A stretch of DNA of 64,000 nt from Stomoxys calcitrans. Lineage: Eukaryota; Arthropoda; Insecta; Diptera; Muscidae. The stretch's first letter is position 1, and the number at the start of each line of letters is the position of its first letter. Below the pieces are notes generated by a model that saw nothing but the letters and a program-made list of their open reading frames with translations, searched no databases and had not been told where the DNA came from. The stretch is taken from NCBI RefSeq assembly GCF_963082655.1, contig NC_081555.1, forward strand, positions 148,081,551-148,145,550. Direction: 5' to 3'. The position numbers were made by a program, and so were the translations under genes. Positions 21,601 through 32,159 of the stretch are shown piece after piece.

Positions 21601-22927
21601 TTCTACTGCATCTTTATCCCAAGATATTGGGATAACAAAAGAAAAGAAATTCGTCCAGAATCGTGATTAGTAACTCTGTTAAAACTTATTCAAGCTGGTA
21701 CAGTTTTATTTGAATTCACATGCACATGGTTTATATGTTCATTGTAACAATTTTGTCAATTTATCTGTAAATTTGATAAGACACAGATATATTATCGCCA
21801 AAACAGACACCAACCCTAACAGCTAATTAATGTACAATTCATATCAGTTCCATATCACCCACAAAAACGAACAAAAAAAATCCAATCACTTCCCAGGTTA
21901 TTTTTTTATGGTAAATTTATTAGAAATGCAAAATATGTCCTCATTTTGTATCTCCTCGGTTCACTTCATGCATACATATATATGTAGGTTGGTGGATGGG
22001 TATAGGATTACTATCTCAATATTGATTGATCTTATCTCTGTGCCACATTGTTGCTGCTGCTGCTTATCACCTGTCTAAAAATAGTAGACTTTACTAGCAG
22101 CAAGCCATGGATACATGGCGGTTGCTATAATTTTGAGGTGTTATATTGCTATACCACCCCCTATCTTTGGGGTACTTCCACTTGGCGGAAATGCCTATAT
22201 AAGAGGGATCTTTACAGGGATTACATTCATTTGCATATTTTTAGCCGATTCAAAAGGACTAGCTGATTTCATAGATTTGTGGTTTCGTTCAAAAGAAAAA
22301 TATATAGCAAGGATTTTGGATACAGTGTAATTGAAATATAGGCCGTCTATTGAAATCAACGAATTGGAAATTAAATATACTGGACTATTTCAACACAGTT
22401 TAATAAACAACATTTTATATTTTTTTTAATTAATTCTAATTGTGAGTGATATTTCTAAATTGTGACAAATTACATTAAAAAAGAGGTGAGTTCGAACCAT
22501 GATGATACATTTACTTAAGGAACTATTTTTGTGTTAGAAAATATATTTTTAGGTTTTACTCTCACTGAGTGACCAATTATAGTTAATTTGCTTATAGCTT
22601 ACAAGGGAGTTCAACTAAAAACATACATTTTCTATGTATTATTATCACTATTACTATTATACAAAAAATCATTCTGGATTTTTTAACATGCTCCCTAAAG
22701 TATGCTACATTTTTTGTAATGTGATAACATAGCACATCCTTATGTCAATAGTCAGCCATTTTAAGCTAAACTACATTCAAAGAAAAAAACATTCAAAATT
22801 CTTAGGAGTGATATTTCTGCAACTGTCACACATTTTGATGTCATATTTCCGGAAACAGTTTTGGAGTTTTGTTGCATTTGATGGTTTCTACTGGGTTTTT
22901 CAATAAGAGCGCTACAAAAGTTTTTTT
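21601..22927. other. Unique intronic sequence
   Basis: AT-rich. Contains a GCTGCTGCTGCT-like patch near 22048-22065 and short open frames without features. No repeat-family match was seen. Confidence 0.5.
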
Positions 22928-24101
22928 TATACCCTCCACCATAGGATGGGGGCATACTAATATCGTCATTCTGTTTGTAATACCTCGGAATATGCGTCAG
23001 AGACCCCAGAAAGTATATATATTCTTGATCGTCATGACATTTTAAGTCGATTTTGGCATGTCCCTTCGTCTGTCCGTCCGTCTGTCCGTCCCTCCGTCCG
23101 TCTGTCTGTCGAAAGCACGCAAACTTTCCAAGGAGCAAAGCTGGCCGCTTGAAATTTTGCACAAATACTTTCTATTAAAGTAGGTCGGTCCATGTTTTGA
23201 AATAGCTGCCATATAAACCGATCTTGGGTCTTGACTTCTTGAGCCTCTAGAGGGCGCAATTCTCGTTCGATTTGACTGAAATTTTGCAAGTGGTATTTTG
23301 GTGTCACTTCCAATAACTGCGCTAAGTATGGTTCTAATCGGTCAATGTTTTGATATAGCTGCGATATAAACCGATGTTGGGTCCTGACTTCTTTATCCTA
23401 TAGAGGGCGCAATTCTTTTCAGATTTGACTGAAATTTTTCACGTACTGTTTTGGTATCACTTCCAACAACTGTGTTAAGTATGATTCAAATCGGTTCATA
23501 ATCTGGTATAGCTGTCATATAAACCGATCTTGGATCTTGACTTCTTGAGCCACTAGAGGGCGCAATTCTTATCCGATTTGGCTGAAATTTTGCATGAGGT
23601 GTTTTGTTATGACTTCCCATAACTGTGCTAAGTATGGCGCAAATCGGTGCATAACCTGATGTAGCTGCCATATAAACCGATCTGGGATCTTGACTTCTTG
23701 AGCCTCTAGAGGGCGCAATTCTCATCCGATTTGGAAGAAATTTTGAACAAATGCTTCTCTCATGACCTTCAACATACGTGTCTAATATGGTCTGAATCGA
23801 TCAATAGCTTGATACAGCTCCATATAAACCGATCTCCCGATTTTGCTTCTTGAGCCCCTACAAGGCGCAATTCTTATCCGAATGAACTGAAATAGTACAC
23901 AATGACTTCTACAATGTCCAGCATTCATTTATGGTCTGAATCGGACTATAACTTGATATAGCTCCAATAGCATAACAGTTCTTATTCAATATTCTTTGTT
24001 TGTCTAAAATGAGATACTGCGCATGGAACTCGACAAATGCGATCCATGGTGGAGGGTACATAAGATTCGGCCCGGCCGAACTTAGCACGCTCTTACTTGT
24101 T
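22928..24101 (-). mobile_element. Mini-me/DINE-1-like element, complete, C-type
   Basis: A good 1.17 kb example. The minus-strand head runs 24101-24045 (AACAAGTAAGAGCGTGCTAAG, then TTCGGCCGGGCCGAA, then CCTCCACCATGG). The tail runs from 23150 to 22928: hairpin, an expanded GTCY run (about 23068-23110), core, TATATATA, and the 3' hairpin TATACCCTCCACCAT..ATGGGGG. Five to six units of about 153 bp lie between. GCGCCCTCTAGAGGCTCAAG marks the C-type. Confidence 0.9.
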
Positions 24102-24105
24102 TTTT

Positions 24106-25229
24106 AAATAAAACAAAAACGGTTGTGGTTATCAATGAAATTCTTTATTTCTATGAAAGTACAGTATTTCTATAAAAGTGTATGGCCACAACAGGCACGC
24201 TTGCAGAGGTCCAGACGCTGAACCCAATTTTCGTCGGTTTTTAAGCATAAATCGGCTGACTCGGCCGAATTTCGCGTTCGATATTCGTGCGAAGTTCATT
24301 AATCGTCGCTGTCATGTAGGCATAGACCATAGATATGACGTAGCCCCACAGGAAATAGTATTGGGTTGCCCAAAAAGTAATTGCGGATTTGCGGAAGAAA
24401 GTAAATGCATTTTTAATAAAACTTAGAATGAACTTTAATCAAATATACTTTTTTTACACTTTTTTTCTAAAGCAAGCTAAAAGTAACAGCTGATAACTGA
24501 CAGAAGAAAGAATGCAATTACAGAGTTACAAGCTGTGAAAAAATTTGTCAACGCCGACTATATGAAAAATCGGCAATTACTTTTTGGACAACCCAATATA
24601 AAGGCGTCAAAGTGACCAATCGGCGACCAATGCGGCCAATCGACTGGACCATTTTGTGAAATAACACGTTGTCCAAACTTGGTTCCCAATTGATTGTGAC
24701 ATTGTGACATTCGCTGTGTGGCTTGTGGCGCCGTCCTTTTGAAACCACATGTCCTTCAAGCCCATATCATCCAATTGGGGTCAAAAATATTCTGCTATCA
24801 TTGAACAGTAGCGATTCCCTTTCACAGTAACGTGCCGGTCTTGATCATCACGGATGAAGTACGTCCCAATGACGCCGCCGGCCCATAAGCCGTATCGAAG
24901 CGTAATTTTTTTTCGGGATGCAATGATGACTCATGGAGTACGTTTGGATTGGTGTCTGATCAATAACGCATGTTTTGCTTACTGAGGAAGCCATTCAGCT
25001 AGAAATGAGCCTCATCGCTGAAAATGATTTTTCGATGAAAACAATAAGGCCACTGACTTCGAATTTCTGTAGTCTCGATTCGTCGTTGTCTCATATATTT
25101 TTTCCTCATGAAATGGACAACCTTACTGAAGTTAATTGTCAAAGGAGCGCCAAAAAAATATGGCGTCATTTGCTGTCCCTATCGGTCTTTTGTAGCGTCC
25201 CCGAAAAAAATCCCTGTATATTAAAATAA
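24106..25229 (-). pseudogene. Dead mariner-like (DDE) transposase, split by a MITE
   Basis: On the minus strand, roughly 25030 to 24600 encodes FSDEAHF, KQNMRY, SDTNPNVLHESSLHPEK, then with frameshifts RDDQDRHVTV-like and KDMWFQ.DGATSHTANVT-like sequence, then QFG..VISQNGPVDWP-like sequence. After the MITE (24361-24596) it resumes at 24360 with YFLWGYV, TINELRTNIEREI and a diverged C-terminus to about 24180. This order matches Tc1/mariner-superfamily transposases with LTPLDYFLWG at the third catalytic position. The D there is replaced by Y, and several stops and frameshifts are visible. Reading frames are inferred by eye; the family call is firm, the exact lineage is not. Confidence 0.75.
24361..24596 (+). 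mobile_element. Mariner-type MITE, copy 2
   Basis: 236 bp, TA duplication at 24359-24360 and 24597-24598, inverted repeats TTGGGTTGCCCAAAAAGTAA and its complement (one base changed near the right end, TTGGACAACCCAA). It is inserted inside the transposase pseudogene, precisely at the codon of the third catalytic residue. Confidence 0.9.
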
Positions 25230-26150
25230 CTAAAGAGTGCTATGTTCGGCCGGGAGGAAACTTATAAGCCCTCCACTATGGATGGCATTTGTCAAGTTCT
25301 TTGCCCGGTATCCCTTTATAGATAAACGAAGAAAAATTGGAGCCATATCAGGCTATGGACCGATTCGGGCAATACCTGATTTGGATGCTGGAGACCATAG
25401 TATGGGTTGCCCAAAAAGTAATTGCGCATTTTTTAAAAGAAAGTAAATGCATTTTTGATAAAACATAGAATGAACTTTAATCAAATATACTTTTTTTACA
25501 CTTTTTTTCTAAAGCAAGCTAAAAGTAACAGCTGATAACTGACAGAAGAAAGAATGCAATTACAGAGTCACAAGCTGTGAAAAAAATTTGTCAACGCCGA
25601 CTATATGAAAAATCCGCAATAACTTTTTGGGCAACCCAATAGAAGTTATTGTTCAAGAACTAAAATCGGGAGATCGGTTTATATGGGAGCTATATCAGGT
25701 TTTAGACCGGATTAAGCCACACTTGACACGCATGTTGAAGGTCATAGGGGAAGTTAGGAAAAGCAAAATTTCAGCCGAATCCGATAAGAATTGCTTACAA
25801 TAGAGGCTTAATAAATATAATCGGAAGATCGGTATATACGGTAGCAATACCACTTGAATGTCAATGAAAACGTTGCTTTTCGAATGATATTTGGATATAG
25901 CTGCCATATATACCGGTCTTCCGATTTACGGTCTTGAACCCACAAAGGGCTCACCTATTACCCTATTTCACAGAGTTTTGGAATCTTGGGCTACGTTAAA
26001 CCCTCGACTCTCGTGCTGGGTTTGGCATAAATCGGACCTGCCTGTGTAAAGTTTCAGCTCATTATCTTAATTTTTAAAGACTGTAGCCTTATTTCAACGG
26101 ATAGATGGACGGACATGGCTATAAACACCCTATACAAGAATATATAAAAT
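25230..26150 (+). mobile_element. Mini-me-like element interrupted by a MITE
   Basis: Head at 25232-25290 (AAAGAGTGCTATGTTCGGCC, CCCTCCACTATGG). The body shares GACCATAG..AGAAGT with the 18.6 kb copy on either side of the MITE. The later part (26045-26130) has the A-type tail phrase TTTTTAAAGACTGTAGCC with a short GGACGGACATGG. It is therefore mixed or rearranged. Confidence 0.75.
25403..25639 (+). mobile_element. Mariner-type MITE, copy 3
   Basis: 237 bp, TA at 25401-25402 and 25640-25641, ends TGGGTTGCCCAAAAAGTAAT and GGGCAACCCAA. Removing it and one TA restores GACCATAGTAGAAGT, which is present uninterrupted at 18652. Confidence 0.92.
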
Positions 26151-26464
26151 TTCATTAAAATTGGGCAAGAGAATCTAAGAAGAATCTATCCATGAAAATC
26201 TTGCCAGTGTCGAATAGGAACAGAACAGAGCTTCTATAGTTTCATTCTCACAGTTTCTGTAGAAATATCGTTGCTTGCCTATTAGGGAGCATTCGGAGAG
26301 ACGAAGGAACCTAAACGGAGTCTAGCTGTGAGACGCATCCCCTTGGATGCTTTGACGTAGTCGGAGGATCGAACCAGCTGGATGATATCTTTAATATTTT
26401 AATTTTGTTTGTCTGTTAGGACGGTGGGACCAGTTTTTCTAATTTCGATCTGAGCTTAATGATC
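26151..26464. other. Unassigned sequence
   Basis: No gene recognised. The end (GTTAGGACGGTGGGACC, TGAGCTTAATGATCGAAAAT) resembles parts of 27985-28140 and 44390-44560, suggesting an uncharacterised dispersed repeat. Confidence 0.4.
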
Positions 26465-27965
26465 GAAAATGTTATACAATATTTTTTCTCTGTTTTCTCT
26501 TTGCCCTGAAAATAGATATCAATTTCGTTTTTTACTTCCAAATATCGTTGATTTGAGCTGCATATTGCTACAGTCGGAAACGAAGTTCAGTTTAGGGGGT
26601 GATTTTGGGCTTACCCCCAAACACTTGGCTCCAAAATTGGATATCAAATTCGTTTTCTACTCTGAAATACCTTTCATTTGAGTCCCATATTGCCATAGTG
26701 GGTCAATTAACCCTATTCGAGGTGTTTTTAGAAGGAAAAGCGCCACATAGACTTGGACGCAAATTTTCAAGTCTAAATCGTAATCTACTCCCAAATATCT
26801 ATCATTTGAGTCCCATATAGCCATGGTCGGCTCATATGCTCATTTGGGGGTATTTGGGGGTGGGGCAACCTCCCATTACTTGGACCTAATTTTTTATGCC
26901 ATATTTGTAATCTACTGTCGAATACTTTTCATTTGAGTCCCATATTAATAGAAACGTCGAATACATCTGTTTAGAGGAGTTTTGGGATTGGGGGGCCTTC
27001 AGGCTACTTGGATACTACTTGGATTGAATACAATATTCGTTATCTAGTTTCCAATAACTTTAATTTGATACCCATATTGTGCCCATCAGTTCACTTTTGG
27101 TTTTGGGTGGCGTTTTTGGGATAAAGAGGAGGGTCAGCTACCATCCGATATCTAAAAATTATATAACCTATGTTTCCTTCCACAAAAACCTGCACAATCT
27201 GTGAAAATTTTAAGAAAATCAGTTCAGCCGTTTTTGATTCTATGCAACAAATAAAGATGGGTCATATGCCCATTTGGGACGTTTTTGGGGGGTGGGATGG
27301 CCCCCTACACTTCGATCTGATTTTGTATGCCAAATACTCAATCTACTCCCGAATACCTTTCATTTGAGCCCCATTTTGATATGAACTTTAAATTTGTCTG
27401 CTTTTAGAAGTTTTGGGGTTAGGGCGACTTCCTGGGTACTTGGACCCAATTTTTAATACCATATTCCTTTTCTACTCTTCAATATCTTTTATTTGATATC
27501 CATATAGTCCTTTTCGGTCCTATTTCGATTTTGGGTGGTGTTTCTGACATATGGGGGAGGGTCCGTCCCCCTTCCGATATCAACAAATTATAAAGCCTAT
27601 TCCATCTTCCTGACTATATTCGTAATCTACTCCCGAATACCTTTCATTTGAGTCCCATATTGTCAGGCTCGTCCAATAAACCTATTATAAGGTGTTTTGG
27701 GGTTGGGGCGGCCCCCCAGTTACTTGGACCCAATTTTTAATATGAAATTTGTACTCCACCCCTGAATATCTTTCATTTGAGTCCCATATTGTCCTGATCG
27801 GTACACTTTAATTTTTGTGTACTGCTTCTGGAGTAAGGGGGAGGGTCCGCCCCCCCCCTTCCGATATCAAAAAATTATGTTGTCTATGTTTCCTTCCAGA
27901 CCAAATTTCATGGTAATCGGTTCAGTCGTTTTGAGTCGGTACGGAACATTTAAACTTCAATTGAG
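26465..27965 (+). mobile_element. Second-family (Helitron-like) element, copy 2
   Basis: About ten degenerate units with CTACTCCCGAATACC, TTTCATTTGAGTCCCATATT and GGGGTTGGGGCGGCC. It contains AAGAAAATCAGTTCAGCCG (about 27212) and again GTAATCGGTTCAGTCG near the right end (27913), as if one 3' end were internal. GC-rich stretches alternate with AT-rich ones. No protein is encoded. Confidence 0.75.
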
Positions 27966-28734
27966 GATAATTTTTGCATGCTGTCTTTAAGTCTCTTTCG
28001 AGATGAACTTTAAGATCGAAAATTTGAATCCAATGGAAAATGAAAACTTGAGAATACCACACACCAATCATGGTATGACGAGTTTCGACCTCTTTGCAAA
28101 GGAGGTCATTATCAGTTACTGTGTTGGTTAAGAGACTTCTTAAAGGCGGTACATTGAGGGGTTGTACTTACATCGAAGACATTTTTCTACGAATTATTTC
28201 TTTCTGTGTCTAGTTTTCACATTGCGTAAAAATATATCCATGACACCACCGTCATGTCACCCCTCTACAAATTGTTACCCGTAGCAAAAAAAAAAAAAAA
28301 GTTTTGCAATGGGAATTTTTCTATTTAAAATTTCCCACCAAATATTTATCCAATGTTTGTTTTTCTACTAAACTTGATATCAAATGTTACGTAAAAAAAA
28401 AAATTGCACTCTTCTGATTTGACCGATGGCATATTTCCGTTCCATTGCTAGGGGGGGCTTTGAAAGTGACTAGAAATTGTACGTCTGCATTTGGGTTTCT
28501 TAATTGCCAATGGTTGTGGCTGGTCTTAGGCACAACTCGAAAAAAAAAACACTAAAACCAACTGAAACACGTTGACATAAATTTAAAGTAAATAAGGTTG
28601 TGTCTGAGAAGCAAACATATCGCCCATATCGACCTTCATTTAATTACCCCTTATGTAATACATTAGGGGTAATCACTTTGAACAGCTTTAAAATGGACAT
28701 AGAGTAGGTGAAGTCTAAATGATTGAAGTGAAAA
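27966..28734. other. Unassigned sequence, partly a dispersed repeat
   Basis: 27985-28145 (CTCTTTCGAGATGAACTTTA, ACACACACCAATCATGG-like, GGTTAAGAGACTTCTTAA) resembles 44440-44560. 28146-28734 shows only homopolymer A tracts and AT-rich text. Confidence 0.4.
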
Positions 28735-29598
28735 CAAGTAAAAGCATGCCAAGTTCAACCGGGCCGAATCTTGCGAAGCCACCTTCATATATTCTGTTAA
28801 AATATAGGAGCTATATCTAATTATAGACCAATTTGGACCGTACTTGGCACAGTTGTTGAGGCGTATAACATAAAATTTCAGCCAAATCGGATGAAAATTA
28901 AGGCTTCCAGGGGCTCAAGAAGTCAAATTGAGAGATCGGTTTATATGGGGGCTATGTCATCAGACTCGTACAGTGAGTCTGATAGCAGATTGCCGTAAAT
29001 TAACATAACCTAACCTGGCAAAATTGTTGGGAGTCATAACAGGAAACCATGTGCAATATTTCAGGCAATTCGGGTGAAAATTGAGGCTCAAGAAAATAAA
29101 TCGAGAGATCGATTTATATGGGAGCTATATCAGTTTATAGACCGTTTCGGACCGTACTTGACACAGTTGTTGGAAGTCATAACAGATCACTATGTGCAAA
29201 ATTTCAGCCAAATCGGATGATAATTGAAGCTTCCTGGGGCTCAAGAAGTCAAATCTTGAGATCGGTTTATATGGGAGCTATATCAGGTTATTGACCGATT
29301 TGGACCGTACTTGACACATTTGTTGGAAGTCGTAATAGAATACTATGTGCAAAATTTCAGCCAGACAAAAATTGAGGCTTGTAAGGGCTCAAGAAGTCAA
29401 ATCGGGAGATTGGTTTATATGGGGGCGACTAGCTTTGCGCGTTCGTGATTTTGACAGACAGACGGACATGGCAAGTTCGACTCAGAATGTCTAGAAGATC
29501 AAGAATACATAAACTTTATGGGGTCCTACATCAAAATTTCGAGGTGTTACAAACAGAATAACTATTTTTATACCCACCATCCTATGGTGGTGGGTATA
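28735..29598 (+). mobile_element. Mini-me element, complete, C-type, with a small foreign insert
   Basis: Head AACAAGTAAAAGCATGCC at 28733 with a decayed palindrome. Four units follow. The short GTCY-type run is CAGACAGACGG. The terminal hairpin at 29569-29598 is TATACCCACCAT..GGTGGGTATA. At about 28955-29018 a unit is replaced by a GTCATCAGACTCGTACAGTG stretch ending CATAACCTAACC, resembling a LINE 3' end. Confidence 0.85.
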
Positions 29599-29617
29599 AA
29601 AATCTTTGAAATACTTA

Positions 29618-29742
29618 CGGCCTTATTCACAAAACTTAATGAAGCCTTAAAATAGGATTACTTGACAGTTCTATAAAGGAAAACTGTCAAATAATTTTTT
29701 TTTAAATTTGTACATTTACATAAAGTTTTGTGAATAAGGCTG
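29618..29742. mobile_element. MITE with TTA target duplication (Harbinger-like)
   Basis: 125 bp with inverted ends CGGCCTTATTCACAAAACTT and, reversed, CAGCCTTATTCACAAAACTT (one mismatch in 20). TTA flanks both sides (29615-29617 and 29743-29745). The interior is AT-rich and non-coding. A 3-base TWA-type duplication is the habit of PIF/Harbinger elements. Superfamily is inferred from the duplication only. Confidence 0.8.
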
Positions 29743-29793
29743 TTAAAATTTAAGATTTTTTAAATTTAACACCACAACAAAAAAAAAAACAAC

Positions 29794-31088
29794 AAGTAAA
29801 AGCGTGCTAAGTTCGGCCGGGCCGAATCTTATATACCCTTCACCATGGATCGCATTTGTCGATTTCTATGCGCAGTATTTCTTTTTAGGCAAACAAAGAA
29901 TAAGAACTGTTGTGCTATTGGAGCTTTATCAAGTTATAGTCCGACTCGGACCATAAATGAATGCTGAACATTGTAGAAGTCATGGAGTAATATTGCAGTT
30001 CATTGGGATAAGAAGTGCGCCTTGCAGGGGCTCAAGAAGCAAAATCGGGAGATCGGTTTATATGGGAGCTGTATCAAGCTATTGATCGATTCACACCATA
30101 TTAGACACGTATGTTGAAGGTCATGAGAGAAGCATTTGTTCAAAATTTCTTCCAAATCGGATGAGAATTGCGCCCTCTAGAGGCTCAAGAAGTCAAGATC
30201 CCAGATCGGTTTATATGGCAGCTACATCAGGTTATGCACCGATTTGCGCCATACTTAGTACAGTTATGGGAAGTCATCACAAAACACCACCTGCAAAATT
30301 TCAGTCAAATCGGACGAGAATTGCGTCCTCTATGGGCTAAAGAAGTCAAGATCCAAGATCGGTTTGTATCATACTTAACACAGTTGTTGGAAGTGATACC
30401 AAAACACTACGTGCAGTCAAATCGGACGAGAATTGCGCCCTGTACAGGCTTCAGAAGTCAAGACCCAAGATCGGTTTATATGAAAGCTACATCAAAACAT
30501 GGACCAATTTGGCCCATTTACAATCCCAACGGACCTACACTAATTAAAAGTAAATTGCAAAATTTGCCCATGAACATTCCACTAAGGAACAGGGGCAAAC
30601 TTCTCACATATCAATGAGTGCAGTCCGATTCAAGTTTTAAGCTCAATGATAAGGGGCCTCTTTTTTATAGCCGAGTCTGAACGGCGTGCCGCAGTGCGAC
30701 TCCTCTTTCGAGCGAAGTTTGACATGGCATAGTATCTCACAAATGTTGCCAGCATTAGGAGGGGAAAACCACCGTTGAAAATTTTTTCTGATGGTCTCGC
30801 CAGGATTCGAACCCAGGCGTTCAGCGTCATAGGCGGACATGCTAACCTCTGCGCTACGATGGCCCCCACACTAATTAAAAGTATTTGTGCAAAATTTCTA
30901 GGGGTTAGCTTTACTCCTTCGAAAATTAGCGTACTTTCGACAGACAGGCAGACGGACATGGCTAGATCGACTTACAATAACATGACGATGACCAATATAT
31001 ATACTTTATGGGGTCTCAGACACATATTTCGAGGGTTACAAACAGAATGGCAAAATTAGTATACCCCCATGCTATGGTGGAGGGTATA
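29794..31088 (+). mobile_element. Mini-me/DINE-1-like element, complete, hosting a SINE
   Basis: The clearest head in the window: AAGTAAAAGCGTGCTAAG, perfect palindrome TTCGGCCGGGCCGAA (29812-29826), then TATACCCTTCACCATGG. C-type units of about 153 bp follow. The tail with core, TATATATA and hairpin ends at 31088. The SINE at 30553-30867 splits the tail. The head motif CCACCATGG and the tail motif CTATGGTGG form a subterminal inverted repeat, as in Helentron-derived elements. It is non-coding. Confidence 0.9.
30553..30867 (-). mobile_element. tRNA-derived SINE, full length with 16 bp target duplication
   Basis: 315 bp flanked by perfect ACACTAATTAAAAGTA (30537-30552 and 30868-30883), sequence belonging to the host mini-me tail. 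The tRNA-like head is at the right: box A-like TAGCGCAGAGG and box B-like GGGTTCGAATCC on the minus strand. The body ends in GGGCAAATTTTGCAATTT. High similarity to the copy at 51.2 kb and the intact duplication point to recent activity through LINE machinery. Confidence 0.93.
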
Positions 31089-31186
31089 AAAAAAAAAAGA
31101 ATTCAAAATTAAAAAGTTTATTTACAGCCCAAGTTCAAAATCGATTTCTTTTAAGGAAGTTTTTAGTAGAAGTAAGTTTATCTTGG

Positions 31187-31320
31187 CAGACTCACTTAGA
31201 CAATTTTTATCCATTGTAACTATGGGTGTCCCGGTGTCGGTTCGGTAGAGTGCTCGGATTTCCAGAGAAGGGGTCTTGGATTCGATTCCCACCATATTGT
31301 CTAAGTGAGTTCGAAAAGCT
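31187..31320 (+). mobile_element. Possible second tRNA-related SINE or LINE-tail fragment
   Basis: 31187-31222 (CAGACTCACTTAGACAAT, TCCATTG) resembles the inverted LINE tail at 51.54 kb. Next comes a tRNA-like stretch, 31228-31296, with box B-like GGATTCGATTCCCACC but a poor box A. At 31296-31312, TTGTCTAAGTGAG is the inverted complement of the left motif. It is not a functional tRNA gene. Confidence 0.4.
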
Positions 31321-32159
31321 GACCTTACACCACAGTAGAGACAGACTAAAGCATCTGATGGGAATCGAATCAACGATTACCGCCCTGAAGATTTGAGCTC
31401 GCTACCAACGCTCATAGTAAAGTACAACGATGTCTGTTAATTTTTCTTTTAATTCCAGTTTTATTACACTTGCCTTAAAATTAACCTGCCAGTGAATACC
31501 CCTTATTTAAATGTTTCCTACACGCCCTGCCTAAACGAAAAGGAGTTGTGTTGGCCTGTTTGCACCGTTCATACACCACTATGCACAAAAGATGCATTTG
31601 TTCAGTTTAATTTGCTCATTAGATGGGCATGCACGAGTCTAGTCAAGTAGATATCATCATTTTATGTGTCATTTTCACAAGACACTTATCGCATAATGTT
31701 CGCACACACACACACACACACACGCGCATATGTACATTACCACATACTATGTATGTATGTATGTATGGTGTACATACTTCTTAATTGTATGTTTCATACC
31801 AAACCTGCATAGTTTTAAACTAGCTTACGCGATGCAGGTACTAAACACAACATTAAAGGTGTCACTAATGCTCCAATATTTAAATAACCACTTATAAACA
31901 CACCTTTGTGGCGAAATACTAACAACAACTCTGCCACATGTTTTGAATCGACCTACAAACTTACATTATTAAGTAGAACACGAAATTCCAGAATTTCTAA
32001 TTTGGAACGGAAAAATTCAAAAATTTTCTGTTTTATTAAAATTTAACAAAAATTTCTTGTCTTGAATACTATTATGATCAATTTGTTACCAATATAAAAT
32101 TTTTCCAATTGATAAAATTTTAAAATTTTACGAGATTACCTATCCTTACGATATATTGA
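31321..32159. other. Unique sequence with microsatellites
   Basis: Holds a CA run (about 31703-31724) and a GTAT run (31750-31768). AT-rich elsewhere. No gene or known repeat is seen. Confidence 0.5.

Noticed and set aside
24178..25229. Plus-strand frames of 60-84 codons in this interval
   Set aside because: They are shadows of the minus-strand transposase relic.
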